From contig NZ_CP020384.1 in NCBI RefSeq assembly GCF_002073975.1, positions 1,178,001 to 1,242,000 on the forward strand: a stretch of 64,000 bases of DNA, in the 5' to 3' direction. The notes beneath the pieces are model-generated. The model was given only the letters and a program-made list of their open reading frames with translations. It made no database searches and was not told the origin of the DNA. This document shows, piece by piece, positions 1 to 8,618 of this stretch. The DNA is from Rhodovulum sp. MB263. Its GTDB lineage: Bacteria; Pseudomonadota; Alphaproteobacteria; Rhodobacterales; Rhodobacteraceae. The translations under genes and the position numbers were made by a program. The stretch's first letter is position 1. Each line of letters opens with the position of its first letter.

Positions 1-1
1 C

Positions 2-940
2 GCCGAGGGCAGCGCCTCTTGCGGCCGGATCGTGGTGGCCGATATCGGGCTCGATCCCGGCCCTTGTCCCGGGTCGGTGACGCTGGTCGGCGCGCCGGGG
101 CACGAGATCGGCAAGGCCGGCGCGGTCGGCGGGCACAAATACAGCCACGGCCATGCGCTGGTGCTGGCGGGCGGCGCGGGGCGCACCGGCGCGGCCCGGC
201 TGGCCGCGCGCGGCGCGCTGCGGGTGGGGGCGGGGCTGGTGACCCTGGGCGCGCCCGCGGAGGCGCTGGCCGAATGCGCGGCCCATCTGACCGCGGCGAT
301 GCTGCGCCGGGTCGAGGAGGCCGGGGATCTGCTTGCGCTGCTGGAGGATCCGCGGATTTCGGCGCTCGGCCTCGGGCCTGGCTTCGGCACCGGATCGCGC
401 GAGGCCGGGCTTCTGGGGCTGGCGCTCGACAGCGGCCGCCCGCTCGTGCTCGATGCCGATGCGCTGAGCCTTCTGGCGCAGCAGGACGCCCTCTTTTCGA
501 GGCTTCACGGCGGTTGTGTGCTGACCCCGCATGGCGGCGAATTCACCCGGCTCTTCCCCGATCTGGCCGAGAAGCTTTCCGGCCGGCCGACCTGCGGCCC
601 GGGCTTTTCCAGGATCGACGCGGTGCGCGCCGCGGCGGCCCGGTCCGGGGCGGTGGTGCTCCTGAAGGGCGCGGATACCGCGATTGCCGCGCCCGATGGC
701 CGGGCCGCGCTGCATGCCGCGCTGTACGACCGCGCCGTGCCCTGGCTTGCGACGGCCGGGGCGGGCGACGTTCTGGCTGGGATCGTCACGGGCCTGCTGG
801 CCCGCGGCCGCCCGCCTTTCGAGGCCGCCATGGCCGGGGCCTGGTTGCATGTCGAGGCAGCCCGGGTCTTCGGCCCCGGCCTCATTGCCGAGGATCTGCC
901 CGACAGCCTTCCGGCGGTCTTCCGCGGGCTCGGTCTCTGA
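2..940 (+). CDS. nnr: Bifunctional NAD(P)H-hydrate repair enzyme Nnr, C-terminal part (partial at window edge)
   Basis: The reading frame is already open at the window start, so the 5' end is missing. The visible part is the YjeF_C/ribokinase-like ADP-dependent dehydratase domain, which restores NADH or NADPH from the damaged hydrated form. Supporting segments are GHKYSHGHALVLAGG near the start, the Gly-rich GLGPGFG loop, LTPHGGEFTRLFPD, and TAGAGDVLAGIVTGLLARG, which matches the family's GAGDxLxG catalytic/ATP motif. The stop is TGA at 938-940. The N-terminal epimerase domain, if present, lies outside the window; the few residues before GHKYSH look like the linker of a bifunctional protein. 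Cytosolic metabolite repair. Confidence 0.9.
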   Translation, partial: AEGSASCGRIVVADIGLDPGPCPGSVTLVGAPGHEIGKAGAVGGHKYSHGHALVLAGGAGRTGAARLAARGALRVGAGLVTLGAPAEALAECAAHLTAAMLRRVEEAGDLLALLEDPRISALGLGPGFGTGSREAGLLGLALDSGRPLVLDADALSLLAQQDALFSRLHGGCVLTPHGGEFTRLFPDLAEKLSGRPTCGPGFSRIDAVRAAAARSGAVVLLKGADTAIAAPDGRAALHAALYDRAVPWLATAGAGDVLAGIVTGLLARGRPPFEAAMAGAWLHVEAARVFGPGLIAEDLPDSLPAVFRGLGL

Positions 941-2108
941 AGCCGGTCGGCCCGGCAGCCGGCCGGTGCGCCCGCGGCCCTGTGCCGTGTCTGGATCGCG
1001 CGGAGATACCGTGCCGAAGGCGATTTCCGTGCTTCCTCACGGCTCCGGCCCCGGCACCCGCGCGCTGTCGGGCCCTGTCACGGATGATGACGGCGAAGCC
1101 CTGCTTGGCGGTTGTCGTCGGTTTTCGAGCGGTCCCGGCCGCGCCGCGGGGACGCTGGCGCCTTTGCCGTGACAGAAGGGAAGGAACTCCCTGCGCGGCA
1201 GAGGGCGGGGCGTTCGCGGGAGCCCCTCGGGACGGCCCCTGACCGCATTGACCCTACCGGACAATCATCGACAGAGAAACCGGCCCGGGGGAGGCCCGGG
1301 CGCGGATCGGCGCGAGGGAATCCGCCGGTCGGATGGCCGCCCGGCCGGGGCTGGCTCTCGGCGCCGTGCAGGACGCAGCCGAGGGCCGCCCAGGTTTCGG
1401 GCCGGGGCGGATTGGCCAGTACTATCCAGTACTATGTTGAAACCTCGCTTACCGTCACCCAGAGTGCCAACTTATGGGGTATGGTTCCGCCTTTTGGTCT
1501 CTGCCTCGTAAACGGATCTGTTCCGTCTCTTTGGAGAACGACATTCCACACTTTGGCGACCACTCGGCGGCTGCCGGTGTTTTTCAAAGATATCCCAGCT
1601 CTCCTGGCTTTCCTGCGATGGGCGGATACCATCGCGCTTGTCCGCCGGAGGGGGCGTCGCCTGAGCGCTGCGGCTCTCCTGGACCCGCCTGCCCGCTGCG
1701 CCGCGCGTGCCCGTCATTGCCGAGACGAGGTCTCGGCGCTGCCGCAAGCGGGCCGCGGCCGGCAGGTCGCGGATGTGCCCGCGAAAGAGCTGTCGGTGAA
1801 CGCCGTGATCCTGCGGCATTTGGCAAAGGGCTTACCGATTGGGTTGATCCGAGCCGGGCGCCGGTGCGGCACCCATCACAAGCGCCGGGGCCTTCGGCAT
1901 GGCGGCTCCGGGTTCCTTGATACCGCAGATCCGCGCGAAAGACCGTGCTTTGGGGCGTCACGGGCTTTCGGTGCGAGGGGGGCGGTGCCGCGATCCGGAT
2001 TTCGTCCGGGCGCGTTTGCGGTCGGGGCGCCCGGCTTCTCCGCCGATGCGATAATCCGTCGCCGAGACCCGGCCTCCGGCGCGACGCCTGTGCAGGCCGG
2101 GAATGCAG
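941..2108. other. Long stretch without a convincing gene
   Basis: This 1.17-kb region lies between nnr and the PilZ gene. Open frames exist on both strands but overlap one another and match no family I recognise. It holds a tandem 10-bp repeat (CCAGTACTAT at 1416-1425 and 1426-1435) followed by a patch of lower GC, about 1430-1620, whose composition differs from the flanks. A short minus-strand frame at 1432-1632 covers the patch, but I cannot assign it. It could be a decayed insertion. Confidence 0.6.
1416..1435. repeat. Tandem 10-bp direct repeat
   Basis: CCAGTACTAT occurs twice head to tail. It sits at the left edge of an AT-richer patch in an otherwise very GC-rich intergenic stretch. 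It may be a duplication scar or chance. Confidence 0.6.
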
Positions 2109-3299
2109 CTAGGCCCTTGCTGTCTGGTCCATGGCGGCGTTCGATGCGCCGTTGTAATCGGGCATGTCCGAGGAGGAGGGCTCCCAGCGATGCCATTTCA
2201 GCAGGTTTTCAAATTCGGCCTTGCTGAGGGTGCGGAGGAAGGCCAGGCCGACGAAATAGTTCGTCGACCAGCTGACGCGGCAGCCAATCTCGAGATCGCT
2301 TAGTTCGAGCGTGCCGCGCTCTCCCGGTTCGGGGACGGTCGTCAGGTGCAGCTTGGCGCCGTTGGGGCTGATGTCGACCGCCACGGCCGGGGTTCGGCTG
2401 TCGGACAGCCGCAGATAGGTGTTCATGTGGCAAAGCGTCCGCGGTGTCCTGCGCCGCATGTGTCGAAGCACGTAGAAAACGCTTGCTCCGGCCAGGGCCA
2501 GACCGCCGAGCCCGGCCGCGGCATAGGCGATCCAAGGCGTTGCCCGGGCGGGTTGCAAGGGTTTCGACGTTGTCGGAAGCCGGGTGCCGATCTGGCCCTC
2601 GTTGATCGCTTCCCTGGAAAAGTCCGGCCGGGCCTCAAGCCGCTGCTCGGTATTGGCGGGGCTGTCGTCCCCGGGGGCGGGGGCGCCGATGGCGGCGGTC
2701 TCGGGCGGCGCGTCCGGAGAGAGCGCCAGCAGGTCCTGCCCGGCCGGGTTGGCGATGGCTCGTTGCGGTGGAGCGGCATTGTCCGTCCTCAGGGGGTGCG
2801 GCGCGCCGACCCGCCCGTCGCCGCCCCCGTTGCCCGAACGGCGTGCTCCCGCGAGGCCGCCGGTCGCGGAGAGCTTCAGGCCCGCGCGCCAGTCCGGGTC
2901 GGCGCGGCAGCGCAATTGCTGCAGATAGCTCTGCATCCGGCGGACCACGGCGCCGGCATCGGGCGGCTCCGGGACGACGCGCAGCCTCTCGGCCACCAGG
3001 GCGATGTAGCCGGAGACCACCGGCAGCCCCTCTTCGAGCCCGGCCATGGTCATCACCCGTGCGAGCCGGTCGGGATCGGCGCTGGCAATGGCTTTCGAAA
3101 GGCTGCGGGCCTCTTCGAGCCGGAACATGCTTGGCCCGGTGCGGGCCAGGGTCTCGCCCTCGACATAGATCCAGACCAGCCAGTTATGCATCGGGCAGGG
3201 ATCTTCGGCGCGCGCGGGGCCACTGCCCGCCAGCAGGACTGCGACCAGGGCGAGGAGGCGCATGGCAGACATGGCGGACATGGCGCGGCTGTGTCGCAT
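2109..3299 (-). CDS. Membrane-anchored PilZ-domain protein with N-terminal exported domain
   Basis: About 396 residues. The start at 3299 (MRHSRAM) is chosen because an AAGGA sits 11 bases upstream (3315-3311); an in-frame ATG at 3311 is too close to that site. An N-terminal hydrophobic stretch ending in a GPARA-type cleavage site suggests a signal peptide. The following ~230 residues carry Cys, as in the segment EDPCPMHNW. A single transmembrane helix (IAYAAAGLGGLALAGASVF) precedes basic residues and a C-terminal PilZ domain with the DISPNGAKL segment, matching the (D/N)xSxxG c-di-GMP motif. The upstream RxxxR is not obvious, so c-di-GMP binding is inference. Topology implies a periplasmic sensor and a cytoplasmic PilZ output. 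It is divergent from fabF. Confidence 0.75.
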   Translation of the reverse strand: MRHSRAMSAMSAMRLLALVAVLLAGSGPARAEDPCPMHNWLVWIYVEGETLARTGPSMFRLEEARSLSKAIASADPDRLARVMTMAGLEEGLPVVSGYIALVAERLRVVPEPPDAGAVVRRMQSYLQQLRCRADPDWRAGLKLSATGGLAGARRSGNGGGDGRVGAPHPLRTDNAAPPQRAIANPAGQDLLALSPDAPPETAAIGAPAPGDDSPANTEQRLEARPDFSREAINEGQIGTRLPTTSKPLQPARATPWIAYAAAGLGGLALAGASVFYVLRHMRRRTPRTLCHMNTYLRLSDSRTPAVAVDISPNGAKLHLTTVPEPGERGTLELSDLEIGCRVSWSTNYFVGLAFLRTLSKAEFENLLKWHRWEPSSSDMPDYNGASNAAMDQTARA

Positions 3300-3488
3300 G
3301 GCACGTGTCATCCTTTCGCGTCGAGAAGGCCCGAGTATTGCGGCATATGATTGACGAATATTTGCGGGTGCCGCAGCTCTGCGCCGAAAACGCCGTCCGG
3401 GCAGCCGCTCCCTTGCTCATGGCGCCCAAACCGCTGTATCAGATCGCCCGAACGGGCCTGGGCCGGGGCCGAGAGCGAGGAGAGGCAT

Positions 3489-4751
3489 ATGCGTCGTGTG
3501 GTTGTCACCGGGCTGGGGATGGTGTCCCCGCTGGCCTGCGGGGTGGAAGAGACCTGGAAACGTCTCCTGGAGGGACAGTCGGGCATCGGGCCGATCACCC
3601 GCTTCGATGCAAGCCGCGTCGTCACGACCTATGCCGCCGAGATCCCGTTCGGCGACGGCTCCGACGGGACCTTCAATCCGGATGACTGGATGGAGCCGAA
3701 AGAGCGCCGGAAGGTCGACGATTTCATCCTCTACGCGATGGCCGCGGCGACCCAGGCGGTGGCCGATTCCGGCTGGGTGCCCGAGACCGAGGCCGAGCGC
3801 GAGCGCACCGGCGTGATGATCGGCTCGGGCATCGGCGGGCTGAATGCCATCGCCGATACCGCCGTGCTGATCCAGCAGAAGGGGCCGCGCCGGGTGTCGC
3901 CCTTCTTCATTCCCTCGGCGCTGATCAACCTCGCCTCGGGGCAGGTCTCGATCCGCTTCGGCTTCAAGGGGCCGAACCATGCGGTGGTGACCGCCTGCTC
4001 GACCGGGGCGCACGCCATCGGTGATGCGGCGCGGCTGATCCAGTGGGGCGATGCCGACGTGATGGTGGCGGGCGGCACTGAAAGCCCGATCTCCGAGATC
4101 GGGATCGCGGGCTTCAACGCCTGCAAGGCGCTGTCGACCAAGCGCGCCGATGCGCCCGAGACCGCCTCGCGGCCCTGGGATGCCGGGCGCGACGGTTTCG
4201 TGATGGGCGAGGGCGCGGGCGTCGTGATCCTCGAAGAGCTCGAGCACGCCAAGGCCCGCGGCGCGAAGATCTATGCCGAGGTGCTGGGCTACGGGCTGTC
4301 GGGCGATGCCTATCACATCACCGCGCCGGCAGAGGATGGCGATGGCGGCTTCCGCTCGATGCAGGCGGCGCTTAAGCGCGCGGGCCTGGCCCCGTCCGAT
4401 ATCGACTACATCAACGCCCATGGCACCTCGACCATGGCCGATACCATCGAGCTGGGCGCGGTCGAGCGGCTGCTGGGCGAGGCGGCGGAACGCACCACCA
4501 TGTCCTCGACCAAATCCTCGATCGGTCACCTTCTGGGGGCTGCGGGGGCGGTCGAGGCGATCTTCTGCATCCTGGCGCTGCGCGATCAGATCGCGCCGCC
4601 GACGCTGAACCTCGATACGCCGCCCGAAGGCACCCGGATCGATCTGGCGCCGAAAGCCGCGGTGAAGCGCGAGATCGGCCTTGCGCTGTCGAATTCCTTC
4701 GGCTTCGGCGGGACCAATGCCTCGCTCGTCATGGGCCGCGGGGACCGCTGA
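3489..4751 (+). CDS. fabF: Beta-ketoacyl-ACP synthase II (KAS II)
   Basis: 420 residues, normal length for FabF. It condenses malonyl-ACP with acyl-ACP in cytosolic type II fatty acid elongation. The Cys-His-His triad is visible: Cys170 in VVTACSTGAH, His311 in NAHGTST and His347 in SSIGHLLGAAG. The C-terminal SNSFGFGGTNAS motif is intact. The start at 3489 follows a purine-rich GAGCGAGGAGAGG site; the frame is open further upstream but the family begins at MRRVVVTGLG. The stop overlaps the mltG start (TGATG), so the two are probably cotranscribed. acpP, often directly upstream, is not here; the upstream neighbour is a divergent PilZ gene. Confidence 0.97.
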   Translation: MRRVVVTGLGMVSPLACGVEETWKRLLEGQSGIGPITRFDASRVVTTYAAEIPFGDGSDGTFNPDDWMEPKERRKVDDFILYAMAAATQAVADSGWVPETEAERERTGVMIGSGIGGLNAIADTAVLIQQKGPRRVSPFFIPSALINLASGQVSIRFGFKGPNHAVVTACSTGAHAIGDAARLIQWGDADVMVAGGTESPISEIGIAGFNACKALSTKRADAPETASRPWDAGRDGFVMGEGAGVVILEELEHAKARGAKIYAEVLGYGLSGDAYHITAPAEDGDGGFRSMQAALKRAGLAPSDIDYINAHGTSTMADTIELGAVERLLGEAAERTTMSSTKSSIGHLLGAAGAVEAIFCILALRDQIAPPTLNLDTPPEGTRIDLAPKAAVKREIGLALSNSFGFGGTNASLVMGRGDR

Positions 4752-5905
4752 TGTGGAAGGCCATCGCCTCCAACGCGCTGACGCTGTTCATCGTGCTGTT
4801 GCTGCTGGCCGGCGGGCTGGTGATCTGGGCCAAGCAGAAATATGCCGAGCCCGGGCCGCTTGAGACCGCGATCTGCCTGAGGGTCGAGCCGGGCTCGACC
4901 ATGGTCGGCGTCTCGCGCGATCTGGGCACCCAGGAGGCGGTGCGCCATCCGCTGATCTTCCGGCTGGGCGCGCGCTATGCCGAAAAGGCCGACGAGCTGA
5001 AGGCGGGCAGCTTCCTTCTGCCTGCCGGTGCCTCGATGGAACAGATCGTCGATCTGGTGACCCGCGCGGGCCGCTCGACCTGTGGCACCGACGTGAATTT
5101 TCGGATCGGCATCGCCAGCGCCGAGTTGCAGGTTCGGAGCTTCGACGCGGCCACCGGGCGCTACGAGGAGGTTCTGGCCTTCGATCCCGGGGCGGGCGAG
5201 GTGCCGGCGGACTATGCCAGGCTGATGGCAGAACCCGACCTGCGCTACCGGGTGACGCTGGCCGAGGGCGTGACCAGCTGGCAGGTGGTCGAAGAGCTGA
5301 AACAGGCCGATTTCCTCGAGGGCGACATCGATGATGTGCCGGCCGAGGGCAGCCTGGCACCGGACAGCTATGAGCTCACGCCCGGGACCCTGCGTGCGGC
5401 TCTGCTGGCCGAGATGGCTAGCCGGCAGAGCGCGCTGCTCGACCGGCTCTGGGAGAGGCGGGCCGAGGGCCTGCCGCTGGCCAGCAAGGAAGAGGCGCTG
5501 ATCCTGGCCTCGATCGTCGAGAAGGAGACTGGTGTGCCCGAGGAACGACGCCGGGTCGCGAGCGTCTTCGTCAACAGGCTCAAGCGCGGGATTCGGCTGC
5601 AGACCGACCCGACCGTGATCTACGGGGTGACCGGTGGCAAGGCGCCGCTCGGCCGGGGGATCCGGCAAAGCGAACTGGCACGGCGGACGCCTTACAATAC
5701 CTATCAGATCGACGGCCTGCCGCCGACGCCCATCGCCAATCCCGGCCGCGCCTCGATCGAGGCCGTGCTGAATCCCGAGACCACGGATTATCTCTATTTC
5801 GTGGCCGATGGCACGGGGGGGCACGCTTTCGCGCGAAGCCTCGATGAGCATAACCGAAACGTCGCGCGCTGGCGCGCCATCGAGGCCGGGCAGGGCGGAA
5901 ACTGA
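4751..5905 (+). CDS. mltG: Endolytic murein transglycosylase MltG (YceG family)
   Basis: 384 residues. An N-terminal membrane anchor (LTLFIVLLLLAGGLVIWA) is followed by a periplasmic LysM-like region and the YceG catalytic domain. The catalytic Glu lies in SIVEKETGVPEERRRVASVF, and the NRLKRGIRLQTDPTVIYG, TPYNTYQIDGLPPTPIANPG and ADGTGGHAFA segments are diagnostic. The enzyme cuts nascent peptidoglycan glycan strands and helps set their length. The start codon shares one base with the fabF stop. fabF-mltG adjacency is common in proteobacteria. Confidence 0.95.
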   Translation: MWKAIASNALTLFIVLLLLAGGLVIWAKQKYAEPGPLETAICLRVEPGSTMVGVSRDLGTQEAVRHPLIFRLGARYAEKADELKAGSFLLPAGASMEQIVDLVTRAGRSTCGTDVNFRIGIASAELQVRSFDAATGRYEEVLAFDPGAGEVPADYARLMAEPDLRYRVTLAEGVTSWQVVEELKQADFLEGDIDDVPAEGSLAPDSYELTPGTLRAALLAEMASRQSALLDRLWERRAEGLPLASKEEALILASIVEKETGVPEERRRVASVFVNRLKRGIRLQTDPTVIYGVTGGKAPLGRGIRQSELARRTPYNTYQIDGLPPTPIANPGRASIEAVLNPETTDYLYFVADGTGGHAFARSLDEHNRNVARWRAIEAGQGGN

Positions 5906-5927
5906 TCGCCCGGCCCGCGGCAGGCTC

Positions 5928-5948
5928 CGATTTTTCGTCGAAAAATCG
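5928..5948. terminator. Perfect palindrome between convergent mltG and recN; likely bidirectional terminator
   Basis: CGATTTTTCG, one T, then CGAAAAATCG: ten-base arms with a single central base, ending with T or A runs on either strand. It lies 22 bases after the mltG stop and 22 bases before the recN stop. A sister copy with the same core occurs at 62639-62659, also downstream of a gene. Confidence 0.6.
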
Positions 5949-5969
5949 CGCCCCGATCCGGAGGTGGGA

Positions 5970-7622
5970 TCAGTCTTCCAGAAGCGACCGTGCCGCGGCT
6001 CGGGCGGCATCTGTCACGGTGTCGCCCGACATCATCCGGGCGATCTCGTCGATCCGGGCCGCGCTGTCGAGCGGTGTCACGATCGACCGGGTCATCTCGT
6101 TCTCGACCCGTTTCTCCACGCGCCAGTGATGCGCCCCCCGGGCCGCGACCTGGGGCGAATGCGTGACCACCAGAACCTGGGCAGAGCGAGCCAGCGCCGC
6201 CAGTCGGCGGCCGACCGCATCGGCCGTGGCGCCGCCGACCCCGCGGTCGATTTCGTCGAAAATCAGGGTGAGCGGGCTCGTGCCCCGCACCAGACTGACT
6301 TTCAGGGCCAGCAGGAAGCGCGACAGTTCGCCCCCCGAGGCGATCCGGTTCAGCGGGCCGGCGGGTGCGCCGGGATTGGTCGCGACGGTAAAGGCGACAG
6401 CGTCCTGTCCCTCGGGGCCTGGCTCGGCCTCCGAGATCTCGGTCGAGAACACGGCGCGCTCCATCTTCAGCGGCGCCAGCTCGTCCGACATCGCGGCGTC
6501 GAGGCGAAGCGCTGCAGCGCGCCGCGCGGTGCCGAGCGCTGCCGCCGCGGACTCATATTCGGCCCGTGCCTCGGCTGCCGCATGGCGGAGCGTGGCCAGA
6601 TCGCCCGCACCGGCATCGAGCGCGGCCAGCCGCGCGCGCAGCTCTGCCGCGAAACCGCCCAGATCGTCGGGCTGCACGCCATGCTTGCGCGCCAGCGCCC
6701 GGATGGCGAAAAGCCGCTCCTCGGTGGCCTCAAGTGCCCTCGGATCGAAATCGAGCGCCGCCAGGCACTCCTCGGTACCCTGCACCGCCTCACCCAGTTC
6801 GACCAGCGCCCGCGACAGGGCCGCAAGCGGGGCATCGAGCCGTCCCTCGGCGCGATCCGCTGCGCCTTCGAGCCAGCGCAGCGCGTCTCCCATGCGGCCT
6901 TCGGCGCCCTCGCCGGGGCCGAGCGCGGCATGGGCGCGGGCGATATCCTCGCGAATCCGCTCGGCGGCCTGCATCGTCCGGCGCCGGGCGTCGAGTTCGG
7001 CCTCTTCGCCCGGTTCCGGGGCCAGCGCATCGAGTTCATCCACCGCGTGCCGCAGGAAATCCTCCTCGGCCCGGAGCTCGGCCATCCGGGCCTCGGCCTC
7101 GGCAACGGCGCGCGCGCTCCGGGCGCGGGCGCGCCAGGCGGCACGGACAGTCTCGAGATCGCTTTCCAATCCGGCAAAGGCATCGAGCAGTTGCCGGTGA
7201 CCGCGCGGATTGAGAAGCCCGCGATCATCCTGCTGACCGTGCAGCTCGACCAGCGTGTCCGACAGCCGCCGCAGAACCTCGCCCGAGACCCGGCGGTCGT
7301 TGACCCAGGCGGTCTTGCGGCCCTCGGCACTGTTGACCCGGCGCAGGATCAGCTCGTCCCCGGCCTCGAGCCCGGCCTCGGCCAGAACCGTGCGGGCCGG
7401 ATGCCCGGCGGGCAGCTCGAACACGGCCACGACCTCGCCCTGCGCGGCCCCCGCCCGGACCAGATCGGCCCGGCCGCGCCAGCCCAGCACGAAGCCGAGA
7501 GAATCGAGAAGGATCGACTTGCCGGCCCCGGTCTCGCCGGTCAGCACGTTGAGACCGGGCCGGAACGCAAGCTCCAGCCGGTCGATGATCAGCATGTCCC
7601 GGATGTCGAGACTGCGCAGCAT
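5970..7622 (-). CDS. recN: DNA repair protein RecN
   Basis: 550 residues, normal for this SMC-like ATPase of recombinational double-strand break repair. Walker A is GETGAGKS at residues 29-36. The central ~250 residues are Ala/Glu/Arg-rich and predicted coiled coil. The C-terminal half has the LNRIASGGELSRFLLALK signature and TLIFDEIDRGVGG Walker B, then VLVVTHSPQVAARGAHHW. It starts at the first Met (MLRSLDIRDMLIIDRLEL), matching the family N-terminus. It is the last gene of the minus-strand lpxC-bamD-recN run, 22 bases downstream of bamD. Confidence 0.96.
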   Translation of the reverse strand: MLRSLDIRDMLIIDRLELAFRPGLNVLTGETGAGKSILLDSLGFVLGWRGRADLVRAGAAQGEVVAVFELPAGHPARTVLAEAGLEAGDELILRRVNSAEGRKTAWVNDRRVSGEVLRRLSDTLVELHGQQDDRGLLNPRGHRQLLDAFAGLESDLETVRAAWRARARSARAVAEAEARMAELRAEEDFLRHAVDELDALAPEPGEEAELDARRRTMQAAERIREDIARAHAALGPGEGAEGRMGDALRWLEGAADRAEGRLDAPLAALSRALVELGEAVQGTEECLAALDFDPRALEATEERLFAIRALARKHGVQPDDLGGFAAELRARLAALDAGAGDLATLRHAAAEARAEYESAAAALGTARRAAALRLDAAMSDELAPLKMERAVFSTEISEAEPGPEGQDAVAFTVATNPGAPAGPLNRIASGGELSRFLLALKVSLVRGTSPLTLIFDEIDRGVGGATADAVGRRLAALARSAQVLVVTHSPQVAARGAHHWRVEKRVENEMTRSIVTPLDSAARIDEIARMMSGDTVTDAARAAARSLLED

Positions 7623-7644
7623 GCTCCAAACCCCTGTGTTCGGC

Positions 7645-8490
7645 TCAGAGCCACTCGCCCTTGATCATCTGACGGTAGACCGAGCGCAGCCAGCCTTCGC
7701 CCTTGGCCTCGGGTTCCAGACCCCTGGCCTGCAACAGCTTGTAGCCGTCGGCATACCAGTCGGTGCCCTGGAAGTTGTGACCGAGGATCGCGCCGGCGGT
7801 CTGCGCCTCGTTGTCGAGCCCCAGCGCCAGATAGCTTTCGATCAGCCGGTACAGTGCCTCGGCGGTATGGGTCGTGGTCTGGAAATCCTCGACGACCACG
7901 CGGAAGCGGTTGACCGCGGCGGCATAGTGCTTGCGCTTGAGGTAGTACCGGCCGACCTCCATCTCCTTCGCCGCCAGGTGGTTGAAGGCGAGGTCGAACT
8001 TGAGGATCGCCGATTGCGCATATTCGCTGTCCGGATAGCGCTCGATCACGGTCCGGAGCGCCTGCAGCGCCTGGAATGTCAGGCCCTGGTCGCGGCCGAC
8101 GAGGTCGATCTGGTCGTAATAGCTCAGCGCCAGAAGGTACTGGGCATAGGCCGCGTCCTCATCCGCCGGGTAGAAGTCGATGTAGCGCTGGGCCGAGGCG
8201 CGGGCATTCTCGTAATTCTTGGCCTGGTGATAGGTATAGGCCTGCATGATCAGCGCCCGCTTGGCCCATTCCGAATAGGGATAGAGCCGCTCGACCTCGC
8301 CATAGAGCCGGGCCGCCTCCTCGAGGTCGCGGTCCTTCTCCAGCTTGGTCTCGGCCATCTGGAAGATCGCGGGGGCGTCGTAGGATTCGAGCGGCGGCGG
8401 CTTGCGCGACCCGATCGGGTCGCAGGCCGCCGTCAGCGAAAGCACCATGATTGCCGCTACCGCCCCGATGCGCCTGCTGCCTGTCGCCAT
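7645..8490 (-). CDS. bamD: Outer membrane assembly lipoprotein BamD
   Basis: 281 residues. The N-terminus is a lipoprotein signal with lipobox LTAAC; the acylated Cys is residue 23. The mature part is a TPR-like YfiO/ComL domain, with repeats such as LYPYSEWAKRALIMQAYTYHQAKNY and YPDSEYAQSAILKFDLAFNHLA. BamD is an essential BAM partner of BamA that inserts beta-barrel proteins into the outer membrane. The lpxC-bamD-recN order is typical of alphaproteobacteria. Confidence 0.95.
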   Translation of the reverse strand: MATGSRRIGAVAAIMVLSLTAACDPIGSRKPPPLESYDAPAIFQMAETKLEKDRDLEEAARLYGEVERLYPYSEWAKRALIMQAYTYHQAKNYENARASAQRYIDFYPADEDAAYAQYLLALSYYDQIDLVGRDQGLTFQALQALRTVIERYPDSEYAQSAILKFDLAFNHLAAKEMEVGRYYLKRKHYAAAVNRFRVVVEDFQTTTHTAEALYRLIESYLALGLDNEAQTAGAILGHNFQGTDWYADGYKLLQARGLEPEAKGEGWLRSVYRQMIKGEWL

Positions 8491-8618
8491 GTGCCTGTTA
8501 CCCCGTCCTCAAACGCTGCCCGGGACCGGTGCTTGATCCGCACTCCTTCCGGGCCTTGGGGCTGTCCTAGCACAGAAAAATCCGGTGCAAAACGCCTTTG
8601 GCACGGAAACTGCGCAGC

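Noticed and set aside
1112-2227. Plus-strand frame of 371 codons after nnr
   Set aside because: No recognisable domain, irregular composition, and it runs into the PilZ gene on the other strand.
5808-7664. Long plus-strand open frame opposite recN
   Set aside because: Antisense shadow of recN, with composition expected of the complement.
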